Source: Negadavirga shengliensis (GTDB lineage Bacteria; Bacteroidota; Bacteroidia; Cytophagales; Cyclobacteriaceae). From it: a DNA stretch of 64,000 nucleotides. The stretch lies in contig NZ_JBHSJJ010000002.1 of the NCBI RefSeq assembly GCF_042652345.1, forward strand, positions 372,001 to 436,000, in the 5' to 3' direction. Each line of letters begins with the position of its first letter. The first letter of the stretch is position 1. Below the pieces are notes generated by a model. The model ran no database searches. It saw only the letters and a program-made list of their open reading frames with translations, and had not been told where the DNA came from. This document shows, one piece after another, positions 1 to 8,725 of the stretch. The translations under genes were made by a program, and so were the position numbers.

Positions 1-1620
1 AGAAGCTGCCGCCAAATAGTAGGTGGTTGGCTGTCCTTTCTTTTCTGAACCGTATTTTGGATTGGCCTTGATGTCATACCCCAACAATTCGAAAAGGGTC
101 ATCGCGAGGTTTTTTCCGGTCGTGATTGCCCCCCATCCCCCAATGGAATGGAAGCGGACCGTGATGGCATCCTTGGGCATGAGGTTGGGGTTTTCCGACC
201 CATGAATGGCAAGTTCTTTCACGTGCGGATAAGCCTCGTGAATATTTTCCTGATGTGCCCTTTGTTTTGGGGTAAAGGGATGCTCCCTTATAAAATCTAT
301 GGACAGGTAAAACCTCTTTTTGTGTTTGCCATCAGGAAGCATGTTTTCAATCGCTCCGATGATGCCTTCCGGCTGCAGATCACGGCTTCCCATCCCAAAT
401 GAGCCGGCATAAAGGGCCGGCATTTCGTTGGCATTGTAGGAAGGCAGGTCCGGGTAAGGGATATTTTTTTGGTTGTTTCCGTTTTCAATGCATTTGGTGA
501 GCACTGCCCGCACTTCCCTCATAATCGGGGAGTCTTCCGCCAAAGGCTGATCCAATCTCTCGAGTATGGTTACTCCCCTTTTTCCTTTTAGTATTTTCCC
601 CAGAATATCCGCTGGGAATGGGCGAAACATCACCAAATCGACTACTCCTACTTTTATACCTCTGGTTTTTCTCAGATAGTCCACTACCGCTTCGGCACTG
701 CTTACCACGCTTCCCTGACCCAGGATAAGGTAATCCGCGTCCCCTGTCTTATAGGTCATGACCCTCGCGTACCTTCTACCGGTAAGTTGGTAATATTCCT
801 CAAAAGCCTGGTCTGTCAATTGCCGGATATGATCAAAAAAGAAAGGGCGCTGTGCGGCCACGCTCTGCATGTAGGAATCCTGATTTTGTACGATCCCTGC
901 CATCATTGGATTGTCTACATCCCATATTTCCGGTATGCGCCGGCGCGTTTCGCCATAAATCATCCTTTGAGCAGGTGTAGGAGTAGGGATGATGTCATCC
1001 GGACGGCCCAGGAATTCTTTGATCAGTTCCCGCTCAGGCAATAAAAGGGATTCGATCAGGTGGGTGGTTAAAAATCCATCCTGGGCTATGACCCCGGGGT
1101 TTAAAGCGAGTTCCGCGACACGGTGTGCGATGATATTGAGATCAGCCACATGCTGGGCATTTTTCGCAAAAAGCTGGAAAAAACCTGTGTCGTCGATGGC
1201 GTGATAATCATCATGTCCGGCGTGGACGTTGAGGGTCGATTTGGTCATGGCCCTTGCCCCGATATTGAGGACATAGGTCAGTCTCTTCCCAACAGCCGCA
1301 TAAAGGGACTCATGCATATAGGCTATACCCTGCCCGGAGGAAAAGTTGGCCGAGCGCAGACCTGTCATGGACAAACCCGCCGTAACCGCAGCCGCGGCAT
1401 GCTCTCCTTCAGGCTCTATAAAAATAAGGGGCCTATCCGAAATGTTCAGATGGCCTTTAGCTGCTTCTTCCGCCCAATATTCGCCCATTTGGGTCGACGG
1501 GGTAATGGGATAGGCACCGGCTGCATCGGAAGATTCCCTTTCGCACATAATGGCAACAGAATTACCATCCATTGCTACCCTTATCCCGGGATATTTGAAA
1601 TTGTTTTCTTTGTTTTCCAT
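1..1620 (-). CDS. 2-oxoacid:acceptor (pyruvate:ferredoxin-type) oxidoreductase, N-terminal part, cut by window edge
   Basis: The minus-strand frame runs open from an ATG at 1618-1620 to the window edge: 540 codons with no stop. Residues 37-43 read YPITPST, the signature of the thiamine-pyrophosphate pyrimidine (alpha) domain of 2-oxoacid:ferredoxin oxidoreductases. A second alpha-type domain follows, roughly residues 280-390. From about residue 490 the text FHSIGGWGAITTGKNLA marks the start of the gamma domain, so alpha and gamma are fused in one chain. Family role: oxidative decarboxylation of a 2-oxoacid such as pyruvate to acyl-CoA, with electrons passed to ferredoxin. Whether the TPP/Fe-S beta part is in the same chain lies outside the window. 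The HEPN-like gene lies 124 bases upstream on the same strand and may be co-transcribed. Exact substrate is unknown. Confidence 0.92.
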   Translation of the reverse strand, partial: MENKENNFKYPGIRVAMDGNSVAIMCERESSDAAGAYPITPSTQMGEYWAEEAAKGHLNISDRPLIFIEPEGEHAAAAVTAGLSMTGLRSANFSSGQGIAYMHESLYAAVGKRLTYVLNIGARAMTKSTLNVHAGHDDYHAIDDTGFFQLFAKNAQHVADLNIIAHRVAELALNPGVIAQDGFLTTHLIESLLLPERELIKEFLGRPDDIIPTPTPAQRMIYGETRRRIPEIWDVDNPMMAGIVQNQDSYMQSVAAQRPFFFDHIRQLTDQAFEEYYQLTGRRYARVMTYKTGDADYLILGQGSVVSSAEAVVDYLRKTRGIKVGVVDLVMFRPFPADILGKILKGKRGVTILERLDQPLAEDSPIMREVRAVLTKCIENGNNQKNIPYPDLPSYNANEMPALYAGSFGMGSRDLQPEGIIGAIENMLPDGKHKKRFYLSIDFIREHPFTPKQRAHQENIHEAYPHVKELAIHGSENPNLMPKDAITVRFHSIGGWGAITTGKNLAMTLFELLGYDIKANPKYGSEKKGQPTTYYLAAAS

Positions 1621-1744
1621 AGCATTCAAGTAGTATCAAAATAGTGGAATAAAAGGGCATTGTGCGCTAAAAATCAGGCTAAAGGAAACCGCTACCACAG
1701 TAGGCAAATCATTGCCGTTCAATGCTTAAAATTCCATGTGTCTA

Positions 1745-2149
1745 TTACATCGCATTTACTAAAGCCCTGGTCTTTTCGGCCAGCATCATAAATTCTCTCG
1801 CCGTATCCATGTTCATCCAGACATCTTCGGGATTCTTCTGGTGAGTAAGGGGAGCCAGGTCCAACTTTTTGAATTCAGGGTCAACCTCCCGGCATTGGCG
1901 CAAGAGATCTTCTATGGATAAAGAAGTTTGATTCTTTAAAATATTCTTCATTAAAAATCCGGCCAGGTATTTTGAAATTGCTTTATAGGAATTGCTACAG
2001 ACCATGTAGTGCACAACGTCTTCCTCGGGTCGGCAAAGCTCCTCTTTAGCTAGATCAAATAATTCCTCTGCTTCATCCAGTGTTTTTTGCGGTTTAATAT
2101 CTTTCATGACGGAGATCATCTTGGGGGTTGAATAAACTTTGTTGACCAA
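1745..2149 (-). CDS. small helical protein, HEPN-like
   Basis: A 134-residue predicted cytoplasmic protein without signal peptide or membrane segment. It looks wholly helical; the stretch around residues 50-75 (SYKAISKYLAGFLMKN) followed by LSIEDLLRQC resembles the helix pairs of HEPN-type proteins, but I do not see the catalytic RxxxxH motif of toxin HEPN nucleases, so a toxin role is not supported. An internal ATG about 15 codons in (MKDIKPQ) is a plausible alternative start. It sits 124 bases upstream of the 2-oxoacid oxidoreductase gene on the same strand, so the two may share a transcript. Function is not recognised; the HEPN label is a fold-level guess. Confidence 0.6.
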   Translation of the reverse strand: MVNKVYSTPKMISVMKDIKPQKTLDEAEELFDLAKEELCRPEEDVVHYMVCSNSYKAISKYLAGFLMKNILKNQTSLSIEDLLRQCREVDPEFKKLDLAPLTHQKNPEDVWMNMDTAREFMMLAEKTRALVNAM

Positions 2150-2820
2150 GTTATTTACAGATAATTTTAATACATATGATGGAAGTCAATATTTAGTTAT
2201 GATTTACGTCAAGCTTAATTGCCAAGGGTCAATTCAATTTTAAATTCAGCATTCCGCAAGAACAAAGACCATATTTTGTCTGAGCCAAACCAATCCATGA
2301 CGACCAACTATGGCCACTCACTTTGATAAAAATACATAAATTTTGGCCCAAGGCCCTGAAACTCTCGACAGTTCGCTGGCTGCAAAAACCCTTTTTAGCC
2401 TCATTTTTACGCCTCTATTTCGATCTGTCAGGACCGCCTGAATCTTTCTGCACTAGGTTCAAAGGCTGTGTCGTTCTAGAATATTTTTTGTAGATGTAAG
2501 GGCTATGTCAGGGTTCCTGACCTGTATTGATTTGGGCGTTGTGCCCTTAAATAGGTGATTTCCGGGGTAAGGATTCATCGGTAAGCATCACCCACAGGGG
2601 TAATTTGAAGGAAACCAAGCCCCTGTTACCCGCATTTAAACTCCCTTCATAAAAATTAAGGCCCAAGAAAAAATATACCTCTGCCAGTAAATGATAAAAT
2701 CAATAAAACAATGCTTAAACATTTATTTATCAGACTAAATATTAGGTATATGAAGATTTACCTTCTGACCTTCTGATATCCTGCACAGGTATTGATTAAC
2801 GGGGATCCCCCTATCTCAAT
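2150..2820. other. intergenic region, no gene seen
   Basis: About 670 bases without a convincing reading frame on either strand. The only structure noticed is a small perfect hairpin at 2507-2521 (6-bp stem gtcagg/cctgac, 3-base loop). The right end is AT-rich. It separates the promoter side of the HEPN-like gene from the terminator of the TIM-barrel gene. Confidence 0.5.
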
Positions 2821-2862
2821 AAAGGGCAATATACCATAGATGCCTATAACATATTGCCCTTT
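2821..2862 (-). terminator. hairpin after the Tat-exported TIM-barrel gene
   Basis: A perfect 12-bp inverted repeat (aaagggcaatat at 2821-2832, its complement at 2851-2862) with an 18-base loop, starting 37 bases past the stop codon of the minus-strand gene ending at 2899. Read on the minus strand the descending arm ends in CCCTTTATT, giving a short T-rich tail. The position and form fit an intrinsic terminator, though the T-run is weak. Confidence 0.6.
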
Positions 2863-2898
2863 AATTTAAAGTACTCTATCCGAAACGATTATATCATC

Positions 2899-3744
2899 TT
2901 ACCTCGCATCCGTCACTCCTCTAAAATAGCCTACTGACTCTGCAATCCCAGCCATGGGGTCTTTCATGTCTTTTTCATACTCGAGGCTGCATACCCCTGA
3001 ATATTTCACTTTCCGGAGCATATCCACAAATGAAGGGATATCGATCACTCCCCTACCCAGTTCGCAGGTTTTTCCGTCGGCAGTGGCTGCAGTCACATTT
3101 TTCAGATGAATGTCAAAAATCCGATCTTTATACCTTTTAAGGTCTTTTATCGGGTCATGACCGTCCCGCATGTTGTGCCCCATATCAAAACACAACCCTA
3201 TTCGGGAATCCAGATGCTTTACCAAATCCACAATGACTGTGGCATTGGGATAGAGCTTGTCTTCAGGTCCGTGGTTATGGATGGCATAGCGGATGTTGTA
3301 TTCTTTTACTTTCCCGTCCAGGTACTGTAGGTCTTCTTTTTGGGGTATTCCTACGATCATGTTCACTCCCACCCGTTTGGCATATTCAAATGCGTTGTCA
3401 ATCTCTTCCCTGGTTTTGGTATATATAGGCCCTACCGCGTACCCTTTGATGCCGGAAGCCTTTAATTGGTTGTGAAATGCTTCAATCTGCGCTGCACTGC
3501 TGTCAAAGGGAAGATGAAAATCTTTGATACACAAATAATTTACATCTACCTTTTCTATCATTTTCAATGCTTCCTCGAGATTGAAATGCACAAAGGTATA
3601 TCCTGCAAACCCCAACTTCAGGTCTTCCGCTTTGGGACTATCCATCACGGAGGCGAGCGTTTTTGTACTTCCTAACATGGACCCTGCTGCCACACCCAAC
3701 ACACCTTTTTTTACAAATTGCCTACGGCTGTTCATATTTGACAT
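2899..3744 (-). CDS. sugar phosphate isomerase/epimerase-like TIM barrel, Tat-exported
   Basis: A 281-residue protein of the xylose-isomerase-like TIM-barrel (AP endonuclease family 2) superfamily. Start chosen at 3744 because the next residues, MSNMNSRRQFVKKG, form a twin-arginine signal (SRRQFVKK) followed by a short hydrophobic Ala/Gly stretch; the longer frame back to 3807 would bury it. Typical strand-end residues are visible: YAIHNHGPED, GLCFDMGHN, FDIHLKNV and a late SLEYEKD, giving the His, Asp, His and Glu metal-ligand pattern of the family. Members interconvert keto/aldo sugars or act on oxidised sugars; the substrate is unknown. It is divergent from the creatininase-like gene at 3924. 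Confidence 0.85.
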   Translation of the reverse strand: MSNMNSRRQFVKKGVLGVAAGSMLGSTKTLASVMDSPKAEDLKLGFAGYTFVHFNLEEALKMIEKVDVNYLCIKDFHLPFDSSAAQIEAFHNQLKASGIKGYAVGPIYTKTREEIDNAFEYAKRVGVNMIVGIPQKEDLQYLDGKVKEYNIRYAIHNHGPEDKLYPNATVIVDLVKHLDSRIGLCFDMGHNMRDGHDPIKDLKRYKDRIFDIHLKNVTAATADGKTCELGRGVIDIPSFVDMLRKVKYSGVCSLEYEKDMKDPMAGIAESVGYFRGVTDAR

Positions 3745-3923
3745 TAGAATATTCAGTTTGTTTTGAGTTAATGTTCTTTTGAAAAATGGCTTCTGTTTTG
3801 AAAACATTGCCCATGCAATATAAAAGGAAGTCGTAAAAGTGGGGTGGTATTTGATAAAAAATTATGGTTTATTTACATGTTAAGAACAATGTTGATTTGA
3901 TAGGTAACCTAAATAATTATAGC

Positions 3924-4685
3924 ATGAGACCCTACATACTCGCAGAGACCAACTGGAAAGCCCTCAGAGATGAAAACATAGAACTGGCCGTGTTGCCCTG
4001 GGGAGCCACGGAGGCACATAACTACCACCTTCCTTATGGGACCGACATTTATGAGGCAGATGCTATTGCCGCCGGAGCCGCCAAAATTGCCTGGGAAGAG
4101 GGGGCCAGGGTGATCGTATTGCCCACCGTACCCTTTGGTGTCAATACCGGTCAAGCTGACATTTTTCTGGACATGAACCTGAACCCGAGTACCCAGTTGG
4201 CCATCGTCAGAGATCTGGCAACCGTACTTCACCGGCAGGGGATTTCCAAGCTGCTGATTCTTAACAGTCATGGGGGAAATGACTTTAAAACCATCTTAAG
4301 GGAATTAGGCCTTGAATTTCCCGATATGTTTTTCAGTTCCTGTAACTGGTTCCAATCCATGGACAAAAGCCAGTATTTCGAACACGGGGGAGACCATGCG
4401 GATGAAATGGAAACCAGCCTGATCATGTACCTTCATCCGGATTTGGTACTGCCCTTGGAAGAAGCCGGCGAGGGAAAAGAGAAAAAATCAAAGGTAAAAG
4501 CCATACAGGAAGGATGGGCCTGGGCAGAGAGAAAATGGTCTATGGTAACTGAAGACACCGGAATAGGCAACCCGAAGGCTTCCACAGCAGAAAAAGGCGA
4601 AAGATTCTATCAGGATGTCACCAAGAAAATGGCTCATCTTTTTCTGGACCTGGCTCAACTTGACATAACTGACAGGTATGAATAA
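3924..4685 (+). CDS. creatininase-family amidohydrolase
   Basis: A 253-residue protein of the creatinine amidohydrolase family, metal-dependent hydrolases of cyclic or linear amides. The diagnostic stretch LPWGATEAHNYHLPYGTD supplies the expected ligands E30, H32 and D41; the later NSHGGN and HADEMETS supply the remaining His and Glu of the binuclear metal site. I start it at 3924 (MRPYILAETNW), not the frame's first ATG at 3864, because the first 20 residues look non-homologous. No signal peptide is seen, so it is probably cytoplasmic. Its stop codon overlaps the M1 peptidase ATG by eight bases (4678-4685), which implies translational coupling. Many family members have no known substrate and this is one. 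Confidence 0.9.
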   Translation: MRPYILAETNWKALRDENIELAVLPWGATEAHNYHLPYGTDIYEADAIAAGAAKIAWEEGARVIVLPTVPFGVNTGQADIFLDMNLNPSTQLAIVRDLATVLHRQGISKLLILNSHGGNDFKTILRELGLEFPDMFFSSCNWFQSMDKSQYFEHGGDHADEMETSLIMYLHPDLVLPLEEAGEGKEKKSKVKAIQEGWAWAERKWSMVTEDTGIGNPKASTAEKGERFYQDVTKKMAHLFLDLAQLDITDRYE

Positions 4686-6384
4686 CAGTCATTTTTCATC
4701 ACCAAAGATAACATGTGTGTACCAAAAGCATTTTTGCGACGTACAGAAAGGGGGGATCATCCTGCTTTTTCTTCTCATATGGGTAGCAGGCAGAGAAGCC
4801 GTGGCACAAACGGAAGCGTTTTCCAGACAGGACAGCCTTCGTGGATCCATCACCCCGGAAAGGGAATGGTGGGACCTGGATTTTTACCATCTGGAGGTTA
4901 GGGTTGACCCTGACAAAAAAACCATTGAAGGCAAAAACACGGTTCATTACACGGCAATACAGGAAGGTAACACTTTGCAGATCGACCTTCAAGAACCTAT
5001 GAAAATCAGGGGTTTCTCTCAAAATGGCAAATCCTTGAAATTTAAAAACGAAGGAAGTGCTTATTTTGTCAAATTGGAGGAACCCCAGCATCCGGGAGAA
5101 AGTCACCGCCTGGAAATTGAATTTGGAGGCAAGCCCAAAATCAGCCCCAATCCACCCTGGAGCGGCGGTATCACCTGGTCCAAGGATAAAAACGGTCTTC
5201 CCTTTGTCGCCAATTCCAACCAAGGAGACGGGGCCAGCCTCTGGTGGCCATGTAAAGACCACATGTATGACCAACCCGACAGCATGGCCATCAGTGTGAG
5301 GGTCCCGGAACCTTTGATGAATGTCTCCAACGGCAGGTTGAGGGATACCGAAAAGCATGATGATGGCACCCGCACCTTTCATTGGTTTGTAAGCAACCCT
5401 ATCAGCAACTATGTGGTGAACATCAGCATCGGGGATTATGCCCATTTTTCAGAGGATTACCTCGGCGAAAAAGGTATGCTTACTATGGACTATTTTGTGC
5501 TGAAGGATAATCTGGAAGTTGCAAAAACGCACTTTAAAGATGCGCCCAAAATGATGCGTGCATTTGAATATTGGTTTGGCCCCTACCCTTTTTATGAGGA
5601 TGGCTTCAAACTCATAGAAGTGCCTTATTTGGGAATGGAACATCAAAGCGCCGTCACTTACGGCAATGGTTATGTGAAAGGATACAAAGGCAAGGATTTC
5701 AGTGAAACCGGCTGGGGAATGACTTTCGACTATATCATCATTCATGAGTCGGGGCATGAGTGGTTTGCCAATAACATCACTTATAAAGACATTGCCGACA
5801 TGTGGATACACGAAAGTTTCACCACGTATTCCGAAGCCATCTTTCTTGATTATCATTATGGGAAAAAGGCTTCCAGTGAGTACATCATCGGGGCAAGGAG
5901 GGTGATCAAAAATGACATCCCCATTATTGGTGTTTACGACGTCAACCAACGCGGATCCGGGGACATGTATTTCAAAGGAGCCAATATCTTACATACACTC
6001 AGAACATGGGTCAACGATGACGAAAAATGGAGAAATTCGCTCCGCCGGATGAATGAGGTTTTTTATCATCAAACGGTTACCACGGTAGAAATAGAGCATT
6101 TTTGGGCCGAGGAAACGGGATTGGATTTAAAACCCTTTTTTGACCAGTACCTCAGGACCGCCCAAATCCCTCAATTTGAATATGAGTGGGAGGACGGTCG
6201 CCTGAAATACCGCTGGGGAAATGTGGTAGAGGGATTTGAGATGCCTTTAAAAATCCTGGATGAGGACAAGGAAACCTGGCTTGACGTGACCGGAGAATGG
6301 CAAACCACAGAACTTATACTTCCCGGGGATACCTTTACAGTGGATCCCAATTTCTATATTGACATAAAAAACAATTACAACTGA
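4678..6384 (+). CDS. M1 family zinc metallopeptidase, secreted
   Basis: A 568-residue aminopeptidase-N-type (gluzincin) enzyme. A long amino end with a hydrophobic core near residues 25-38 (GIILLFLLIWVAG) ending in AVAQ looks like a signal peptide, so it should act in the periplasm or outer membrane space. The zinc motif HESGHE gives H356 and H360, with the third ligand E379 in WIHESFT (spacing HEXXH-X18-E). The exopeptidase motif appears as GMEHQ near residue 319, a variant of GAMEN. The protein ends soon after the catalytic and a short beta domain, lacking the long helical C-terminal domain of classic aminopeptidase N. It overlaps the creatininase-like gene and precedes proC. Confidence 0.93.
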   Translation: MNNSHFSSPKITCVYQKHFCDVQKGGIILLFLLIWVAGREAVAQTEAFSRQDSLRGSITPEREWWDLDFYHLEVRVDPDKKTIEGKNTVHYTAIQEGNTLQIDLQEPMKIRGFSQNGKSLKFKNEGSAYFVKLEEPQHPGESHRLEIEFGGKPKISPNPPWSGGITWSKDKNGLPFVANSNQGDGASLWWPCKDHMYDQPDSMAISVRVPEPLMNVSNGRLRDTEKHDDGTRTFHWFVSNPISNYVVNISIGDYAHFSEDYLGEKGMLTMDYFVLKDNLEVAKTHFKDAPKMMRAFEYWFGPYPFYEDGFKLIEVPYLGMEHQSAVTYGNGYVKGYKGKDFSETGWGMTFDYIIIHESGHEWFANNITYKDIADMWIHESFTTYSEAIFLDYHYGKKASSEYIIGARRVIKNDIPIIGVYDVNQRGSGDMYFKGANILHTLRTWVNDDEKWRNSLRRMNEVFYHQTVTTVEIEHFWAEETGLDLKPFFDQYLRTAQIPQFEYEWEDGRLKYRWGNVVEGFEMPLKILDEDKETWLDVTGEWQTTELILPGDTFTVDPNFYIDIKNNYN

Positions 6385-6446
6385 TCGAATGACGTAACAA
6401 AATGCTAAAAAAATATCGCAGTCCGTGAATTGCATGGGATATTTGA

Positions 6447-6454
6447 TAATTTTG
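6447..6454 (+). promoter_or_regulatory. candidate Bacteroidota -7 box before proC
   Basis: TAATTTTG matches the Bacteroidota -7 consensus TAnnTTTG and lies 28 bases before the preferred proC start at 6483. A TTG at 6430-6432 could be the -33 element, but the 14-base spacer is shorter than usual. It would allow proC to be expressed apart from the upstream peptidase gene. Confidence 0.4.
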
Positions 6455-6482
6455 GTCCACGAAAAACAGAATGACATCCACA

Positions 6483-7283
6483 ATGAAAAAAGATAAAAAA
6501 ATTGCCATTATAGGTTGTGGTAATTTGGGCATTTCCATCGTAAACGGTTTACTCGGAACCGAGGGATTCGATGGCAGCCGCCTTACCGTTACAAAACGAC
6601 ATCCTGAAAGTCTGTTTTACTTGCGTTCCCAAGGCATCACAGTCCTGGCCGATAACAAAGAGGCCGCTAAAGATGCCGATTTTGTCATCCTGGGGGTAAA
6701 GCCCTATAACGTCGTCAGCATATTGAAAGAAATCAGCCCCGTGCTTAAAAAAGAAAAGCAAGTGGTGATCTCAGTGGCCACAGGCATTACCCTTCAAAGG
6801 ATAAGGGAACAACTGGAACCTGGCACCGCTGTTTTCAGGGCTATGCCTAATATTGCGGCAGACATCAAGGAATCCATTACCTGCATATGCGGTGAGAATT
6901 GCTCTCCAAAAACCGAGGAAGAAGTAAGGGCTATTTTCAGCAGCATAGGCATTGCACTCACCATAGAAGAACACCTGATGGAAGCCGCCACGGTACTGGG
7001 AGCTTGTGGCATCGCTTATGTGTTGCGGTTTATGCGTGCCATGACCCAGGGCGGAATACAGATCGGTTTTGATGCAAAAACCGCCAACACGATCGTCAAT
7101 CAGACCGTGAAGGGAGCTGCCGAATTGATCATCAAAAAAGGCCTGCATCCCGAGGCAGCCATTGACAAGGTCACCACCCCCAAGGGCTGTACCATAGTCG
7201 GTCTGAATGAAATGGAGCATCATGGCTTCAGTGCGGCCATGGTCAGAGGGGTCCTGGCTTCTTATGAGGAAATTGAAAAATAG
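6483..7283 (+). CDS. proC: pyrroline-5-carboxylate reductase
   Basis: A 266-residue enzyme for the last step of proline synthesis, reducing 1-pyrroline-5-carboxylate with NAD(P)H. The amino end KKIAIIGCGNLGISIVNGLL is the Rossmann nucleotide-binding loop (GxGxxG form GCGNLG). The middle AMPNIAADI and the C-terminal dimerisation domain with TTPKGCTIVGLNEMEHHGF match the family, including the conserved TxxPGGTT-like loop here as TTPKGCT. The start at 6483 (MKKDKK) is preferred to 6471. The alpha/beta hydrolase gene follows after only nine bases and is probably co-transcribed. Confidence 0.95.
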   Translation: MKKDKKIAIIGCGNLGISIVNGLLGTEGFDGSRLTVTKRHPESLFYLRSQGITVLADNKEAAKDADFVILGVKPYNVVSILKEISPVLKKEKQVVISVATGITLQRIREQLEPGTAVFRAMPNIAADIKESITCICGENCSPKTEEEVRAIFSSIGIALTIEEHLMEAATVLGACGIAYVLRFMRAMTQGGIQIGFDAKTANTIVNQTVKGAAELIIKKGLHPEAAIDKVTTPKGCTIVGLNEMEHHGFSAAMVRGVLASYEEIEK

Positions 7284-7292
7284 GCTCTCCCG

Positions 7293-8321
7293 ATGAAAAA
7301 AATCATTCCCTGGGTATTTGGCTTTGTCATTCTCCTGGCCATAGTATATATGGCAGGCCCAAAGGATAGGCCCACCTCTCTGGATGGAGAATATCCCACT
7401 GTCCCCTCTTCACTATCCGAATTGGAGGCCTATGTCAAAGCAAAGGAAGACACCGTTAAAGGCCTGAAGCCAAATAATGAAGCCAGGATCATTTGGGCAG
7501 ACAGTATGGCAAAAAACAAAACCCCGTATAGCATCCTTTATGTCCATGGGTTCGGCGCCAGCCAAATGGAAGGTGATCCGGTTCACAGAAAGCTGGCGGA
7601 GCACTTCGGCGCCAATCTCTATCTTAGCCGTCTGCCCGAACATGGCATCAAAAGGGAGAATGCGCTTGAATATCTGGATGCAGCGAAGCTCGTCGACGGA
7701 GCCAGGGAGGCTTATATGATCAGCCAGCAGCTTGGCGACAGTGTGATCGTAATGGGCACCTCAATGGGTGGAGCACTATCTTTGATTCTGGCAGCCGAAA
7801 GACCGGAGATCAAGTCATTGATGCTTTATTCCCCTTGTATTGAAATCTATGGCAACAGGCTGGATCCCTTTTTCCAACCCTGGACCAAAATGCTGATGAA
7901 AATGACCATGACCAACTCCCTCGGTGTACAGGAAGTGAGCAGAGAAGGTGATGTCGCCAAATATTGGTCCGAGGAATACCATATCAATGGCTATAGCAGC
8001 CTTGCAGTGCTATTAAAAAGCAAAATGAACAAAAACACCTTTGAAAAGGTGCGTCAGCCCGTTTTTATGGCCTACTATTACAAAGATGAGGAGCATCAGG
8101 ACGATGTGGTTTCTGTGCCAGCCCTGCTGGAAATGTTTGACAACCTGTCTACACCGGATAACCTGAAGGAGAAACAGGCTTTCGGCGAGGCTGGGGACCA
8201 TGTGATCACATCAAGCATCAAAACAGAGAGCTGGGAAGACGTGTTGGAAGCAAGCCGGAAGTTTTTAGAAGAGACCGTGGGCCTGGTACCCATATCCCTC
8301 CTATCCGAAAAATCACCGTAA
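7293..8321 (+). CDS. alpha/beta hydrolase, membrane-anchored or exported
   Basis: A 342-residue serine hydrolase. An N-terminal hydrophobic segment (residues 4-20, IPWVFGFVILLAIVYMA) suggests a membrane anchor or uncleaved signal, placing the enzyme outside the cytoplasm. The oxyanion loop YVHGFGAS and the nucleophile elbow GTSMGG (Ser near residue 157) are clear, and the late GDHVIT supplies the catalytic His. The catalytic acid is probably in the YYKDEEHQDD region. The closest general type is the carboxylesterase/lysophospholipase-like group. It lies nine bases after proC; a strong hairpin follows at 8355. Substrate unknown. Confidence 0.88.
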   Translation: MKKIIPWVFGFVILLAIVYMAGPKDRPTSLDGEYPTVPSSLSELEAYVKAKEDTVKGLKPNNEARIIWADSMAKNKTPYSILYVHGFGASQMEGDPVHRKLAEHFGANLYLSRLPEHGIKRENALEYLDAAKLVDGAREAYMISQQLGDSVIVMGTSMGGALSLILAAERPEIKSLMLYSPCIEIYGNRLDPFFQPWTKMLMKMTMTNSLGVQEVSREGDVAKYWSEEYHINGYSSLAVLLKSKMNKNTFEKVRQPVFMAYYYKDEEHQDDVVSVPALLEMFDNLSTPDNLKEKQAFGEAGDHVITSSIKTESWEDVLEASRKFLEETVGLVPISLLSEKSP

Positions 8322-8354
8322 AAAATCTTGGTGATTTATTTATAATATCTAAGT

Positions 8355-8407
8355 CGGGCCACGGAAAGGATGGTAAACAATCCCAAAAGCCGTGGCCTGA
8401 AATTTTT
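8355..8407 (+). terminator. intrinsic terminator after the alpha/beta hydrolase
   Basis: A 10-bp stem (cgggccacgg at 8355-8364 with ccgtggcctg at 8390-8399, one G-T wobble) with a small inner stem (ggat/atcc) in the 25-base loop, followed by aaattttt at 8401-8407. It lies 33 bases past the hydrolase stop and next to the stop codon of the opposite-strand DUF1328 gene. Confidence 0.75.
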
Positions 8408-8570
8408 AAAACCCGCTTACCGCGCCTATTATCAGGCTTATTACCAACAATACTAGAAAGAGATAGAAGATGATTTTAGCCAATGATGCCAGACCAGTGG
8501 CTATTCCGGTGAACCCTAAAATGGCAGCGATAAACGCAACCACTAAAAAGACAATTACCCATGTTAACAT
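8406..8570 (-). CDS. DUF1328 (YtjA-type) small membrane protein
   Basis: A 54-residue peptide with almost nothing but two membrane helices: residues 2-27 (starting MLTWVIVFLVVAFIAAIL) and 34-52 (IFYLFLVLLVISLIIG). The MLTWVIVFLVVAFIAAILGF opening and the GIATGLASLAKIIF turn between the helices are typical of the widespread DUF1328/YtjA family of inner-membrane peptides, whose role is not established. The gene stands alone between the convergent alpha/beta hydrolase and the fucosidase gene. Confidence 0.9.
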   Translation of the reverse strand: MLTWVIVFLVVAFIAAILGFTGIATGLASLAKIIFYLFLVLLVISLIIGAVSGF

Positions 8571-8725
8571 AATTGATTAAGTTTGGTGAGAAATGGAATA
8601 TTTATAACGTCTTCCCATTAAATTACAAAAACCAAACCAAATATGAAACAAAGAATCTTATTTTATATTTAAAATTCCTTTTTAAGGATTCAAAAACAAT
8701 ACTTCCGATAACCGAATAATACAAA

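Noticed and set aside
4699..5445. Long minus-strand frame (248 codons) inside the M1 peptidase gene
   Set aside because: Composition and motifs fit the plus-strand peptidase; the opposite frame has no recognisable domain and is a shadow.
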